Origin: Rana temporaria
Lineage: Eukaryota > Chordata > Amphibia > Anura > Ranidae
DNA: 64,000 bases
NCBI RefSeq assembly: GCF_905171775.1
Contig: NC_053490.1
Span: 520,404,060 to 520,468,059 of the forward strand
Direction: 5' to 3'
Position 1 is the stretch's first letter. The number at the start of each line of letters is the position of its first letter. Below the pieces are notes generated by a model, which saw only the letters and a program-made list of their open reading frames with translations, searched no databases and was not told the origin of the DNA. Positions 1 to 10,341 of this stretch are shown one piece after another. The position numbers and the translations under genes are program-made.

Positions 1-515
1 TTTCTTCTCCAAACGTACCTTTGCTCATTCCGGCCAAAAAGTTCTATTTGAACCTCATCGGTCCACAGAACTTGTTTCCAAAATGCATCAGGCTTGTCTA
101 TATGTTCATATGCAAAGTTCAAACGCTGATTTTTGGGGTGAGGACGTAGAAGAGGTTTTCCTCTGATGACTCTTCCATGAAGACCATATTTGTACAAGTA
201 TCTCTTTATAGTGGAATAGTGTACCACAACTCCAGTGTCTGCCAGATCTTTCTGGAGGGATCGTGCAGTCAAACATGGGTTTTGAATTGCTTTTCTCACA
301 ATCCTGCGAGCTGTTCTGTCTGATATTTTTCTTGGTCTTCCAGATCTTGCTTTAACTTCCACTGTTCCTGATGACTGCCATTTCTTAATTACATTCCGAA
401 CAGAGGATATTGACATCTGAAAACGCTTTGCTATCTTCTTATAGCCTTCTCCAGCTTTGTGAGCATCAACTATTTTCACTTTCAGTTTTCGAGACAACTG
501 CTTAGAAGAACCCAT
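1..515 (-). CDS. Tc1/mariner transposase, N-terminal 171 codons (runs off the left edge)
   Basis: Reading the minus strand from the ATG at 515-513 gives an uninterrupted frame to the window edge. It starts MGSSKQLSRKLKVKIVDAHK. The first ~110 residues look like the paired helix-turn-helix DNA-binding region of Tc1 transposases, with a GRPRK-type basic linker near residue 75. About residue 150 comes WTDEVQIELFG, which holds the first catalytic Asp of the DDE triad. Transposases of this family are about 340 aa, so roughly half lies outside the window. No stop or frameshift was seen in the visible part. The protein would cut and paste its own element at TA dinucleotides in the nucleus. Family assignment is firm; whether the whole gene is intact cannot be known from here. 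Confidence 0.85.
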   Translation of the reverse strand, partial: MGSSKQLSRKLKVKIVDAHKAGEGYKKIAKRFQMSISSVRNVIKKWQSSGTVEVKARSGRPRKISDRTARRIVRKAIQNPCLTARSLQKDLADTGVVVHYSTIKRYLYKYGLHGRVIRGKPLLRPHPKNQRLNFAYEHIDKPDAFWKQVLWTDEVQIELFGRNEQRYVWRR

Positions 516-858
516 GGTGCTGATTGTTGGGGCAAGGTCAGATGAGTCTGGGCATTTAAAACCTTTGAGATTGACATCACCTGGTCTTCCCAGACGATGA
601 TTGAGAACAATCCATTAAACTGGCAGGTCTCAGCTTTGCAAAGGGGGCAATGCATGCTAGAAATTCTGCAGGGTGCCCAAACTTTTGCAGACGCCATTTT
701 TTTGTTTTCTGTCATTTTGAAAGTGTAAATGATGGAAATAAAATCTAACTTTTTTTGACATATTGTAAGAATGTCTAATCTGTAATTTGATGCCTTTTGG
801 AGATTTTTCCATCTTTCCTTGGCTTCGTTATGCACATTAATACAAATTTTTACCTGGG
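1..858 (-). mobile_element. Tc1-like element 1, 5' part with truncated terminal repeat
   Basis: Bases 516-858 are the upstream part of the element coding for the partial transposase. The TIR-type motif GGGTGCCCAAACTTTTGCA lies at 671-689. In IR/DR-type Tc1 elements the same motif recurs at the outer end. Here the outer end stops at ACCTGGGG (about 851-858), where the sequence changes to the terminal repeat of another Tc1 element. No TA target duplication can be assigned on this side. Confidence 0.65.
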
Positions 859-1047
859 GAATTTTTCCAAAAAATCAAGTATTTCTCACAGAAAAGTATT
901 GCAGTAACACATGTTTTGCTATACACATGTTTATTCCCTTTGTGTGTATTGGAACAAAACAAAACAAAAAAGGGGAGGAAAAAAAGCTAATTGGACATAA
1001 TGTCACACAAAACTCAAAAAATGGGCTGGTCAAAATTCTTGGCACCC

Positions 1048-2036
1048 TTAACCTAATATTTTGTTGCACACCCTTTGGAAAAAAATAACTGAAATCAGTG
1101 GCTTCCTATAACCATCAATAAGCTTCTTACACCTCTCATCTGGAATTTTGGACCACTCTTCCTTTGCAAACTGCTCCAGGTCTCTCTTATTGGAAGGGCG
1201 CCTTTTCCCAACAGTAATTTTAAGATCTCGCCACAGGTTTTCATGGCATTTAGATTTGGACTCATTGCTCTCCAGCGATTTGTTGCCATCCATTTCTGGG
1301 TGCTTTTTGACCTATGTTTGGGGTCATTGTCCTGCTGGAAGACCCAAGATCTCAGACACAAACCCAGCTTTCTGACACTGGGCTCTACAGTGCGACCCAA
1401 AATCCTTTGGTAATTCTCAGATTTCATGATGTCTTGCACATCAAAACAACCCCAAAACATCATTGAACCTCCGCCATATTTCACAGTAGGTACAGTGTTC
1501 TTTTCTTTGTAGGCCTCATTCCGTTTTCGGTAAACAGTAGAATGATGTGCTTTACCAAAAAGCTCTATCTTGGTCTCATCTGTCCACAAGACGTTTTCCC
1601 AGAAGGATTTTGGCTTACTCAAGTACACTTTGGCAAACTGTAGTCTTGCTTTTTTATGTCTCTGTGTCAGCAGTGGGGTCCTCCTGGGTCTCCTGCCATA
1701 GCGTTTCATTTCATTTAAATGTTGATGGATAGTTGGCGCTGACACTGATGCTCCCTGAGCCTGCAGGACAGCTTGAATTTCTTTGGAACTTGTTTGGGGC
1801 TTATCCACCATCCGGACTATCCTGCGTTGCAACCTTTCATCAATTTTTCTCTTCCGTCTATGCCAAGAGAGATTAGCTACAGTGCCATGGGTTGCAAACT
1901 TCTTGATAATGTTGCGCACTGTGGACAAAAGCAAATCTAGATCTCTGGAGATGGACTTGTAACCTTGAGATCGTTTTTCCACAATTTTGGTTCTCTAGTC
2001 CTCAGACAGTTCTTTTCTCCTCTTTCTGTTGTCCAT
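1048..2036 (-). pseudogene. Tc1-like transposase pseudogene of element 2
   Basis: The ATG at 2036-2034 begins MDNRKRRKELSED and runs into a TAG after 13 codons. The frame then continues (from about 1982) through the HTH region, WTDETKIELFG (first catalytic Asp) and QQDNDPKHRSK (second Asp). Near 1290 it shifts into a second frame holding NLWRDLKITVGKRRPSNKRD and the C-terminus ending at 1048. The expected SPDLNPIENLW block with the third acidic residue is split by this frameshift. At least one nonsense and one frameshift mutation make it non-functional. DD(E/D) Tc1 family membership is clear from motif order and length (about 330 codons). Confidence 0.85.
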
Positions 2037-2076
2037 GCTTAGTGTGGCGCACACAAACACACAATGCAAAGACTAA

Positions 2077-2494
2077 GGCCGCGTACACACGGTTGGTCCA
2101 AACCGATGAAAATGGACTGAAGGACCTTTTATCGGTCCAAACCGACCGTGTGTGGGCCCCATCGGTCAGTTATCCTTCGGTCAAAAATTTTAGAACTTGC
2201 TTTAAAATTGAACCGATGGACGCCTAACCGATAGGTCAAAACCGATGGTTAGTACGCAAAAGCATCAGTTAAAAACCCGCGCATGCTCAGAATCAAGTCG
2301 ACGCATGCTTGGAAGCATTGAACTTAATTTTTCTCTGCACGTCGTTGTGTTTTACGTCACCGCGTTGGACTCGAACGGTTTTTTAACTGATGGTGTGTAG
2401 GCACATCAGACCATCAGTCTGCTTCATCGGTTAACCGATGAAAACGGTCCATCGGTCTGTTCTCATCGGATGGACTGATCGTGTGTACAGGGTC
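2077..2494. mobile_element. Palindromic MITE, GTACACACGG family
   Basis: Inverted ends GGCCGCGTACACACGGT and CGTGTGTACAGGGTC are flanked by TAA on both sides (2074-2076 and 2495-2497), a 3-bp duplication of the PIF/Harbinger type. The interior is rich in ACCGATGG/CCATCGGT repeats in both orientations, so most of it can fold back. It interrupts the 5' untranslated part of Tc1 element 2. No coding capacity. Related copies lie at 2770-3203, 9820-10234 and 10300-12041. Confidence 0.75.
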
Positions 2495-2675
2495 TAAGTG
2501 AACGTCTCTCCCTTTTATCTGCTTTCAGGTGTGATTTTTTTATTGCCCACACCTGTTACTTGCCCCAGGGGAGTTTAAAGGAGCATCACACGCTTGAAAC
2601 AATCTTATTTATCCACGATTTTGAAAGGGTGCCAAGAATTTTGACCAGCCCATTTTTGGAGTTTTGTGTGACATT

Positions 2676-3832
2676 GGGCCAGATTCACAAATGACTAACG
2701 ACGGCGTATCTCCACGTACGCCGTCGTAAGTCCGAATGTGAGTCGCCGTATCTATGCGCCTGATTCTTATGCCACGTACACATGGTCGTTTTTTGTGATG
2801 AAAAAAAACGTCATTTTTCAAAACATCATTTAAAATGACCGTGTGTGGGGGAAAACGTCGTTTTATGTCTTCTGAAAAACGACAAAAAAAAATTCGAGCA
2901 TGCTTCAATTTTTTATGTCGTTTTTCAAAACGTAGTTTTTTGTGTCATAAAAAATGACCGTGTGTAGGCTAAAACAAAGTTTTTAAACCTGCGCATGCTC
3001 AGAAGCAAGTTATGACGCGAGCTTGAATGGAACAGAGTGTCGCCGTACGTGCTGAACGTAACTGCGCTTTGCTAGAGCATTTTGAAAAAACTATGGTGTG
3101 TAGGCGGCGTCGTTTTTTAAAATGAAGTTTGAAAAATGTTTTTTTTCATGAGAAAAAATGACGTTTTTTTTTCATCACAAAAAACGACCATGTGTACGCG
3201 GCATGAGAATCATTTACGCATAGATTTGGCCAAGATACGAGCGGCGTAAGTCTCCTACGCCGTCGTATCTTAGGTGCATATTTACGCTGGCCGCAAGGGG
3301 TGCCTCCATAGATTTACGCATTGAATATGTAAATTAGGCAGATACGCCGATTCACGAATGTACTTGCGCCCGCTACGCCGTTTACGTTAGGCTTACGTCC
3401 GGCGTAAAGTTACCCCTGCTATATGAGGCGCAGCCCATGCAAAGTATGGATGTCAGCAAGCGTATCTTTTTACGTCGTTTACGTAAGTAGTACGTGAATG
3501 GGGCTGTGCGTAGGTTACGTTCACGTCACAGGCATTGGGCCTGGCGTATCTTATGGAGTAAATTCGACGTGATACTGAGCATTCACACGCATGCGCCGTT
3601 CGTTAGGCGCGTCATTTACGTGGGGTCACGATTCATTTACATACAACACGCCCCCTACCAGCCTATTTTGAATTAGGCGGGCTTATGCCAGCCAATTTAC
3701 GCTACGCTGCCGCAACTTCTGGAGCAAGTGCTTTGTGAATACTGCACTTGCCTGTCCAAGTTGTGGAGGCGTAGCGTAAATAGGATACGCTACGCCCGCA
3801 CAAAGATACGGCCAGATACATGAATCTGGCCC
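2676..3832. mobile_element. GGGCCAGATTCA-type MITE inserted in the Tc1 terminal repeat
   Basis: Ends GGGCCAGATTCAC and TGAATCTGGCCC are inverted. The other arm of the Tc1 element shows that the uninterrupted sequence was GTGTGACATTATGTCC, so the insertion duplicated ATT (2673-2675 and 3833-3835). The interior is rich in TACGCCGTCG/CGACGGCGTA motifs. The 3-bp duplication suggests a Harbinger-like mobiliser; no transposase is encoded. A second palindromic MITE (2770-3203) sits near its left end. Confidence 0.8.
2770..3203. mobile_element. Nested palindromic MITE, TGCCRCGTACACA family
   Basis: The inverted ends are TGCCACGTACACATGGTCG and the complement of CGACCATGTGTACGCGGCA. Inside are AAAACGTCATTTT-like runs repeated in inverted orientation. 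It splits the palindromic GATTCT/AGAATCA segment of the surrounding GGGCCAGATTCA MITE, which is intact in the copies at 10420 and 20080. The flanking trinucleotides (TTA, TGA) are imperfect duplicates. Confidence 0.75.
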
Positions 3833-4005
3833 ATTATGTCCAATTAGCTTTTTTTTCCCTCCCTTTTTTTTGTTTTGTTCCAATACACACAAAGGTAACA
3901 AACATGTGTATAGCAAAACATGTGTTAGTGCAATACTTTTCTGTGAGAAATACTTGATTTTCTGTAAAAATTCTCGGGGTGCCAACAATTTCGAGCATGA
4001 CTGTA

Positions 4006-4537
4006 TATCCCCCAAAAACGAGGCCTGCAAATACCTTTTTTAGGATGGTTTCGTTCTCTGTATTCCCGGGTATCTCAAGCGCCATTCGTACTGCTGTTAT
4101 GTGATTGAAATTATGACATCGCTTCCGCCCTTACTGTGTCCCTGTCGGTAATCTCACGGAGGCGCCGTTGCGCCGTAACCATTCGTTGCTGTATCTGCGG
4201 CTGCTGTTTTCTTTCACTCCCCTTTTGTGACGTCTTCTTTAGTCACACGGGGGAGTATCAGGAAGAGTGGAAGGAGCTAAACACCGCAAGACTTCTCCTC
4301 TGTGCCGGACAGAGGGGTAGTTCTCACAGACTGCATTCCGGCAAGCTTTAAATGCTGATTTAGAGGGGCTAATGTGCGTGGTGACGTCATGCAAATGATC
4401 AGCTGCCTGTGTTATGGGCTATTTTTTAAGACAATGTTGTGTCCGAGGGTTTACATTACAACCACTTTAAATGAATGGCATATTATTGAAATTTCTTTTA
4501 CGTAAGGGGCCCCCTGTCAAGCCCAATGGTAAGTCCT
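4006..4537. other. Unassigned intergenic stretch
   Basis: No convincing coding frame, RNA gene or inverted-repeat boundary was seen. The short ATG frame at 4136-4351 has no recognisable motif and no context. GC content is moderate with no tandem structure. Confidence 0.4.
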
Positions 4538-6255
4538 GCCCTGGGTGTAAGGTTAAAGGGGGTGTAGCCATAAACGGGGGCAGTGTGTGTAGGGTTGTCA
4601 CCTTTTCTTCAAGTCAAACCCGAACACTTTAGTGGCGCACAGCAATTTTCTATCTAATAAATAACATTTCTAATCATATGAAGTTAATAACAAGAGTCTC
4701 CCTTTACATCAGAGTCCACAGAGTTCCCGATTTACATCTGAACTTGCAGAGTTCCCTTTCACTGTAAGGGGGACTCTGCAGACTCTGATGTCTCTGATGT
4801 AAGGGAGAACTCTGGGGCCTCTAACATAAGGGATGCTCTGGGAACCCTGATTTAATGGGGAACACTGAGAACTGTGATGTACAGAGAGGACTCTGTGTAA
4901 GGGGGAACACTGTGGCCTCGGGTGTAAAGGGGAACTCTGATGCAAGGGGTGCTCTGAGAACCCTGATTTACCTTAGTGTACTCACTCAGAGGCAGGAGAG
5001 GGAAGGGGGGAGTGGGGAGACTTCAGGCAGTCTGAAACCTGGACGCACAATTCCAAACCCGGACAGGTGGCAACCCTAAGTGGGTGCAGAAAAGGGGTGT
5101 AGCATTAAAGGGGGTAGTGTGTGCAGGAAGAGGGGCAGTGTGTTTTGGAAGGGGGTGTAGGGTTAAAGGGGGGCAGTGTGTTTTTGAAGGGGGTGTAGGG
5201 TTAAAGGGGGGCAGTGTGTTATGGAAGGGGGTGTTGGGTTGAAGGGGGACAGTGTGTTATGGAAGGGGGTGTAGGGTTAAAGGGGGCGGTGTGTACAGGA
5301 AGGGGGTGTAGGGTTAAAGGGGGCAGTGTGTACGGGAAGGGGGTGTAGGGTTAAACAGGGAAGTGTGTTCAGGAAGGGGGTGTAGGGTTAAAGGGGGGAA
5401 GTGTGTAATGGCAGGGGGTGTAGAGTTAAAGGAGGGCAGTGTGTATAGTAAGGGGGGTGTAGGGTTAAAGGAGGCAGTGTGTATAGGAAGGGGGTGTAAG
5501 GTTAAAGAGGGTGTAGCAATAAACAGGGGCAGTGTGTGCAGGAAGGGGGGTCTAGGGTTAAAGGGGGCAAGTGTATATAAGAAGGGGTGTAGGGTTAAAG
5601 TGGGGCAGTGTGTACAGGAATGGGGTGTAGGGTTAAAGGGGGGCAGTGTGTATAGGAAGGGGGTGTAGGGTTAAAGGGGGGCAGTGTGTATAGGAAGGGG
5701 GAAGTCGGGTTAAAGGGGGCAGTATGTATAGGATGGGGGTGTAGGATTAAAGGGGGGCAGTGTGTATAGGATGGGGGTGTAGGATTAAAGGGGGGCAGTG
5801 TGTATAGGATGGGGGTGTAGGATTAAAGGGGGGCAGTGTGTATAGGATGGGGGTGTAGGATTAAAGGGGAATAGTGTGTATAGGATGGGGGTGTCGGGTT
5901 ATAGGGGGGCAGTGTGTATAGGAAGGGGGGCGAAGGATTAAAGGGGGGCAGTGTGTATAGGATGGGGGTGTAGGGTTAAAGGGGAATAGTGTGTATAGGA
6001 AGGGGGGCAGTGTGTATAGGAAGGGGGTGTCGGGTTAAAGGGGGGCAGTGTGTATAGGATGGGTGTATTGTTAAAGGGGAATAGTGTGTATAGGAAGGGG
6101 GGTGTAGGGTTAAAGGGGGGCAGTGTGTATAGGATGGGTGTATTGTTAAAGGGGAATAGTGTGTATAGGAAGGGGGGTGTAGGGTTAAAGTGGGTGTAGC
6201 AATAAACAGGGGCAGTGTGTGCAGGTAGGGGCTGTAGGATTAAAGGAGGGGGCGT
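4538..6255. repeat. G-rich 38-bp minisatellite, split by a MITE
   Basis: The unit is about 38 bp, typified by GGAAGGGGGTGTAGGGTTAA followed by AGGGGGGCAGTGTGTATA. About 30 imperfect copies run from 5078 to 6255, and two diverged units precede the inserted element at 4538-4590. Variants swap GGAAGGGGG for GGATGGGGG in blocks, a sign of local unit amplification. The plus strand has many runs of 4-7 G separated by short gaps. Reading frames across it are by-products. Confidence 0.9.
4591..5077. mobile_element. MITE with AGGGTTGYCACCT ends inserted in the minisatellite
   Basis: The left end AGGGTTGTCACCTTTTC and right end GACAGGTGGCAACCCT are inverted, with CAAACCCGGA/TCAAACCCGAAC just inside. 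Minisatellite sequence flanks it on both sides, so it landed in the array. Its interior (about 4690-4985) is itself a decayed tandem repeat of roughly 30 bp built around GAACTCTGATGTAAGGGGG. No target duplication was resolved. Confidence 0.65.
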
Positions 6256-6370
6256 TATGTGCCGGAAGTGTTGCCTAGGGCACAAAATATTCTAGCACCA
6301 GCCCTGGTCCCACCTTTCTGATGTTGACATGTCGGGGTGCTATCCTTAGTTCCTCAGCATAGGATAGGAC

Positions 6371-7393
6371 CAGAGCTTTTTTTCTCAGAAAATAGGTGCA
6401 GGAACTCAACCACGAGCCCGTTCAGATTTCACAAACAGTAGGAGGGTCTTAAAGGGGCATTAAACACCAGGATTGCATTACACACAGAGTGCAGAGTTCA
6501 GGGGGTTTACACACATGGGCCCAGATTCAAGAAGCTATTGCGCCCGCGCAACCATAGTTGCGCGGCGCAATAGCTGTTTTGCTCCCGCGTAGCGAATGCC
6601 CCTGATTCAGGAACATCGCTACGCAGACTGCAGCCTAGGATATGACAGACATAAGCCTCCTTATGCCTTCATATCTCAGGCTGCATTCTTGCGTTGGCCG
6701 CTAGGGGGCGCGGCCATTGTGATCGGCGTATAGTATGCAAATTGCATACTACCACCGATTCACAAAAGTTGCGCGGGCCCTGCGCACGCAAGGTACGGAG
6801 TTTCCGTACGGCGACTTTAGCGCAAGGTTGCTCCTGCTAATAGCAGGGGCAACCAATGCTAAAGTATAGCCGCCCTTCCCGCTCGTGAAATTTAAATTTC
6901 ACGTCGTTTACGTAAGTGATTCGTGAATGGCGCTGGACGCCATTCACGTTCACTTAGAAGCAAATGACGTCCTTGCGACGTCATTTGCCGCAATGCACGT
7001 CGGGAAAGTTTCCCGACGGAGCATGCGCTGTTCGCTCGGCGCGGGAGCGCGCCTAATTTAAATGATTCCCGCCCCCGGCGGGATCATTTACATTAGACGC
7101 CCTTACGCCGGGCTAATTAGCAAAGCGCCCGCGCAATTTACGGAGCTACTGCTCCGTGAATCGCGGGCAAATCGAAATATTTGCGTGGGCGCAGAGCAAA
7201 AATCGTTGCCCTTTGCCCACGCAAATATTGCGCGGCTCTACCTGAATCTGGGCCAGAGTGCAGAGCTGTCACTTGTAAACACAGAAACCAGACTTCTGTG
7301 TTTACAAGTGATTGTGGTGAGCAGGCACCAAAGGGTCTGAGCCAGAGGTGGTGGAACTGAGTTCCCCCAAGTTCCCCCTGAAAAAAAGCCCTG
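6371..7393. mobile_element. hAT-type non-autonomous transposon with perfect 8-bp TSD
   Basis: The ends CAGAGCTTTTTTTCTCAG and (complement) CAGGGCTTTTTTTCAG are inverted and start with the CAG typical of hAT elements. The 8-bp direct repeat GATAGGAC occurs at 6363-6370 and 7394-7401 without mismatch, the hallmark of hAT insertion. The subterminal GGAACTCAGTTCC-type sequence is also mirrored. No transposase frame. A GGCCCAGATTCA MITE occupies 6518-7254. Confidence 0.85.
6518..7254. mobile_element. GGCCCAGATTCA MITE nested in the hAT element
   Basis: Inverted ends GGCCCAGATTCAAG and CTGAATCTGGGCC enclose about 737 bp rich in GCGC/ACGT motifs. Internal mirrored segments include GCGCAACTATGG-like and CGTTTACGTAAG. 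No clear target duplication was found. It is a diverged relative of the copies at 2676, 10342 and 19443. Confidence 0.7.
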
Positions 7394-7401
7394 GATAGGA
7401 C

Positions 7402-8054
7402 TAATCTGCAGATGGAATAAAGAATTCCATTACTTGGCTGATACATTTGCCTATTTCCTGTGGAATATTACAAGACTTCCATGTGTTTTATGTGATCACT
7501 GTTACCACGAGTGACATTTATTGAGCTCTGTTCAAAGTCCAGGATCAGTACTGTACGCTGGGGAAGTCCAGGGACTGAGTACTTTAGTCTCATATTATGC
7601 TTCATTCAGTTTTATGAATATTCATATCTGAGAGCAGGTTTTCTCAACCTTTGCTTTATTTCAGTTATCATGTTTTTTTAACAATCTGTATGTGAAATAA
7701 AAATGAAAGCAGAGCTAAACTTAGGTTTCTGTCAATTCTTTCCGTCCCTTGTCAATGCCGGCATCTTCTTTGGGCACTGGTCTTTGGCTTTGGATAACCT
7801 CACTCCTGCGCAAGCAAAAGAATCCGCTATCCCGGCATACCAGGACCATGCCAGCAATGAAAATTGAGCTGTGCATGCGCAGCTCCGTTTACATGCCAAG
7901 GAATAGTGTGAGCTGGCATATAGCCCTGCAAAATATGTAGGTAGAAATTGCTGACCTCTTCCCCTTCTGAAGATGGTGGCTTCTAGGCTACAAGGGTTCC
8001 TTTACAACAGTAGTGCCCCCAGAAAAGCGATCCACAGAGGGCGTTCGACAGGTG
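7402..8054. other. Unassigned intergenic stretch
   Basis: AT-rich to moderate sequence with no recognisable gene, tandem array or element boundary. A palindromic GCTGTGCATGCGCAGC lies at 7870-7885. Confidence 0.4.
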
Positions 8055-8062
8055 GCGGGGAG

Positions 8063-9104
8063 CAGTGGCGGTTCGTCCATAGAGGGTGCTGGAGCGCCGC
8101 CCCATCTGGCTCTTACCGCCACTGAGTCTAATAACATAGATTCATGCATTGCACAAATCTATGTTATTGTTATCCGCTGTTCTATTCAGATGGCCGGACA
8201 TGAGGCGCCGACCATCTGAATAACGGCAGCTGGTTGGCTGTACAGAAGTGCCTATCAGAGTACAGCCCTCGGGTCCCCAAGAGCTTATCCTCAGAACACA
8301 CGGGGTGTGCGTTCCTTGGATAAGACTGACAGGCGTCTCAGCCAATCAGGTTGGCCGGTTCTGGCTACCGGTAACCTGATTGGCTGAAGCGTCATCGAGG
8401 GCGGGAGAAGACATTGAGTCGAGGACGTGGATGGCTGACTCCAGTAAAGGTAAGTGCCAGGCGGGGGGGGGGTGAAAGGGGCACAGCGGCGACGAAGGGC
8501 ACAGTGGGGACAATTGGCACAGCGGCATTATTGGGCACAGTGGCGACAATTAAAGGGCACAGTGACGACAATAGGCACAGTAGGGACAATGGGCACAGTG
8601 GGGACAATTGGCACAGCGGCATGAATGAGCACAGTGGCGACAATTAAAGGGCACAGTGACATCAATGGGCACAGTGGTGACAATGGGCACAGTGGCAACA
8701 ATTAAAGGGCACAGTGGTGACAATTGGCACAGTAGCGACAATTGATGGCACAGTGGCTGTGTTTGATGGCATGGCACAGTGGCTGCGTTTGATGGCATGG
8801 CACAGTGGTGTGAATTGATGGCACAGTGGCTGTGTTTGATGGCATGGCATAGTGACTGCATTTGATGGCATGGAACAGTGGTGACAATTCATGGCACAGT
8901 GGCTGCGTTTGATGGCATGGCATAGTGACTGCATTTGATGGCATGGCACAGTGGTGCGAATTGATGGCACAGTGGCTGCGTTTGATGGCATGGAACAGTG
9001 GTTACAATTCATGGCACAGTGGCTGCATTTGATGGGCACAGTGAGGCTGCAATTTTTTTTTCCGTTTGCGCCCCCCCAAAAATTTTGAGCGCCAGCCGCC
9101 ACTG
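8063..9104. mobile_element. hAT-like element with a minisatellite interior
   Basis: The left end CAGTGGCGGTTCG and right end CGCCAGCCGCCACTG form inverted termini. The flanking octamers GCGGGGAG (8055-8062) and GCGAGGAG (9105-9112) match at 7 of 8 positions, an aged hAT target duplication. The left 60 bp contain a second inverted CCGCCACTG (ending about 8123), giving a terminal hairpin. From about 8480 to 9045 the interior is a tandem array built from GGCACAGTGGCGACAATT and CACAGTGGCTGCGTTTGATG. Apparent proteins rich in Cys/His/Gln from this array are artefacts of the repeat. Related copies lie at 16433, 18508, 21290 and 24937. Confidence 0.8.
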
Positions 9105-9563
9105 GCGAGGAGGTGTTATGCTACTTCACTGCCTCCCTAAAATCCTGCACCATCGGTGCAGATCTACTAAGGCGAATGGGTTGTGTTCAGCAGGCATTAC
9201 CACCTGCTGAATGAGTCCAACAAGGACGGATATTTTTTTGTGTACATCCCATCTTCTGCCTTTGCAGCTAAAATGGGAGTGGATGGGGGTTGATAAAAAC
9301 ACGCCTCAATTGCATGTTTTACCGCCCTCCCCCAACCACAAGTGTAAATGAGGTCTTATGTTGACCTACACATTTCTCCTTTACAGGTTTCTTTTGAGGA
9401 AATCACATTCATAATTCTAGGAGTTAAAGGTCAAACCATTTCTGCTAAAAATGCTTCCTTATTGTTTTAAAGCTATTTCTTTTTGTTGTCTGCAGAGGAA
9501 GACTTTCTGCTTTCTATCCTGCACCCATGATCTCCATCACTGAAAGCACTCCGTGCCTGAGAG
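9105..9563. other. Unassigned intergenic stretch between hAT elements
   Basis: No gene or clear repeat structure seen. The last 8 bases (9556-9563) are the target duplication of the next hAT element. Confidence 0.4.
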
Positions 9564-9694
9564 CAGTGGTGTCGCTAGGGGGTGGCTATTGGGGCCATAG
9601 CCCCGAATCTGGAGCCCAAAGCCCTGAGTCTCTTGCCGCATGGTCCCTGCCTAACCAGCGGTGGTAATCTTCTGCAGACCTAGCAACGCCCCTG
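9564..9694. mobile_element. 131-bp hAT-type MITE
   Basis: The ends CAGTGGTGTCGCTAGG and CCTAGCAACGCCCCTG are inverted. The octamers CCTGAGAG (9556-9563) and CCTGATAG (9695-9702) match at 7 of 8 positions, as expected for an old hAT target duplication. Too short to encode a protein. The CGCTAGGGGG-type end also occurs near 27582. Confidence 0.75.
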
Positions 9695-9819
9695 CCTGAT
9701 AGTTTTCCTTTATTTTAGAATAATATTCTGTAGTCCAGCCATCGGGAGGAGCTGAGTAAGGACCTGCGGGGATGAAGAACACCAATAGGTGAAGGCTTTC
9801 TACCCGGGCGGAGTCTAAA

Positions 9820-10234
9820 GCCTCGTACACACGATCAGTCCATCCGATGACAACGGTCTGAAGGACTGTTGTCATCGGTTAACCGATGAAGCTGACTGAT
9901 GGTCCGTCACGCCCACACACCATCGGTTAACAAAACGATTGTGTCAGAACGCGGTGCCGTAAAACACAACGACGTGCTGAAAAAAACGAAGTTCAGTGCT
10001 TCCAAGCATGCGTCGACTTGATTCTGAGCATGCGTGGATTTTTAACCGATGGTTGTGCCTACTAACGATCGGTTTTGACCCATCGTTAGGAATCCATCGG
10101 TTAAATTTAAAGCAAGTTGGCTTTTTTTAACCGATGGTTAAATAACCTATGGGGCCCACACACGATCGGTTTTGACCGATGAAAACGGTCCATCAGCCCG
10201 TTGTCCTCTGGTTAACCTATCGTGTGTACGAGGC
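9820..10234. mobile_element. Palindromic MITE, GCCTCGTACACACGATC family
   Basis: Inverted ends GCCTCGTACACACGATC and (complement of) GATCGTGTGTACGAGGC enclose repeated ATCGGTTAACCGATGG motifs in both orientations. It is closely related to the copy at 2077-2494. The flanks read CTAA on the left and CTTA on the right, so the target duplication is not clean. Non-coding. Confidence 0.7.
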
Positions 10235-10341
10235 CTTAGGGAACCCCTGCCAACATTAATATATATTTACATCTCTTGGTATATTAACCTGAACACTAAT
10301 GCCGCATACACACGACCGTTTTTCGGGTTCTAAAAAATGAA

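Larger units (their letters stand above)
858..4003 (-). mobile_element. Tc1-like element 2, decayed and carrying three nested insertions
   Basis: The two ends are long inverted copies of each other: about 858-1050 on the left, and 2627-2675 plus 3833-4003 on the right, split by an insertion. Shared landmarks are ATCAAGTATTTCTCACAG and GCTAATTGGACATAATG. The right end finishes CGAGCATGACTG at 4003, followed by TA. The left outermost ~30 bp (the part matching TCGAAATTGTTGGCACCCC) are missing at the junction with element 1. Between the arms lie a broken transposase (1048-2036), a palindromic MITE (2077-2494), and a GGGCCAGATTCA MITE (2676-3832) that itself holds another MITE. Confidence 0.8.

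Noticed and set aside
5078..6255. Interstitial telomere repeat (TAGGGTTAAAGGG)
   Set aside because: The unit is 38 bp and is not a TTAGGG hexamer array.
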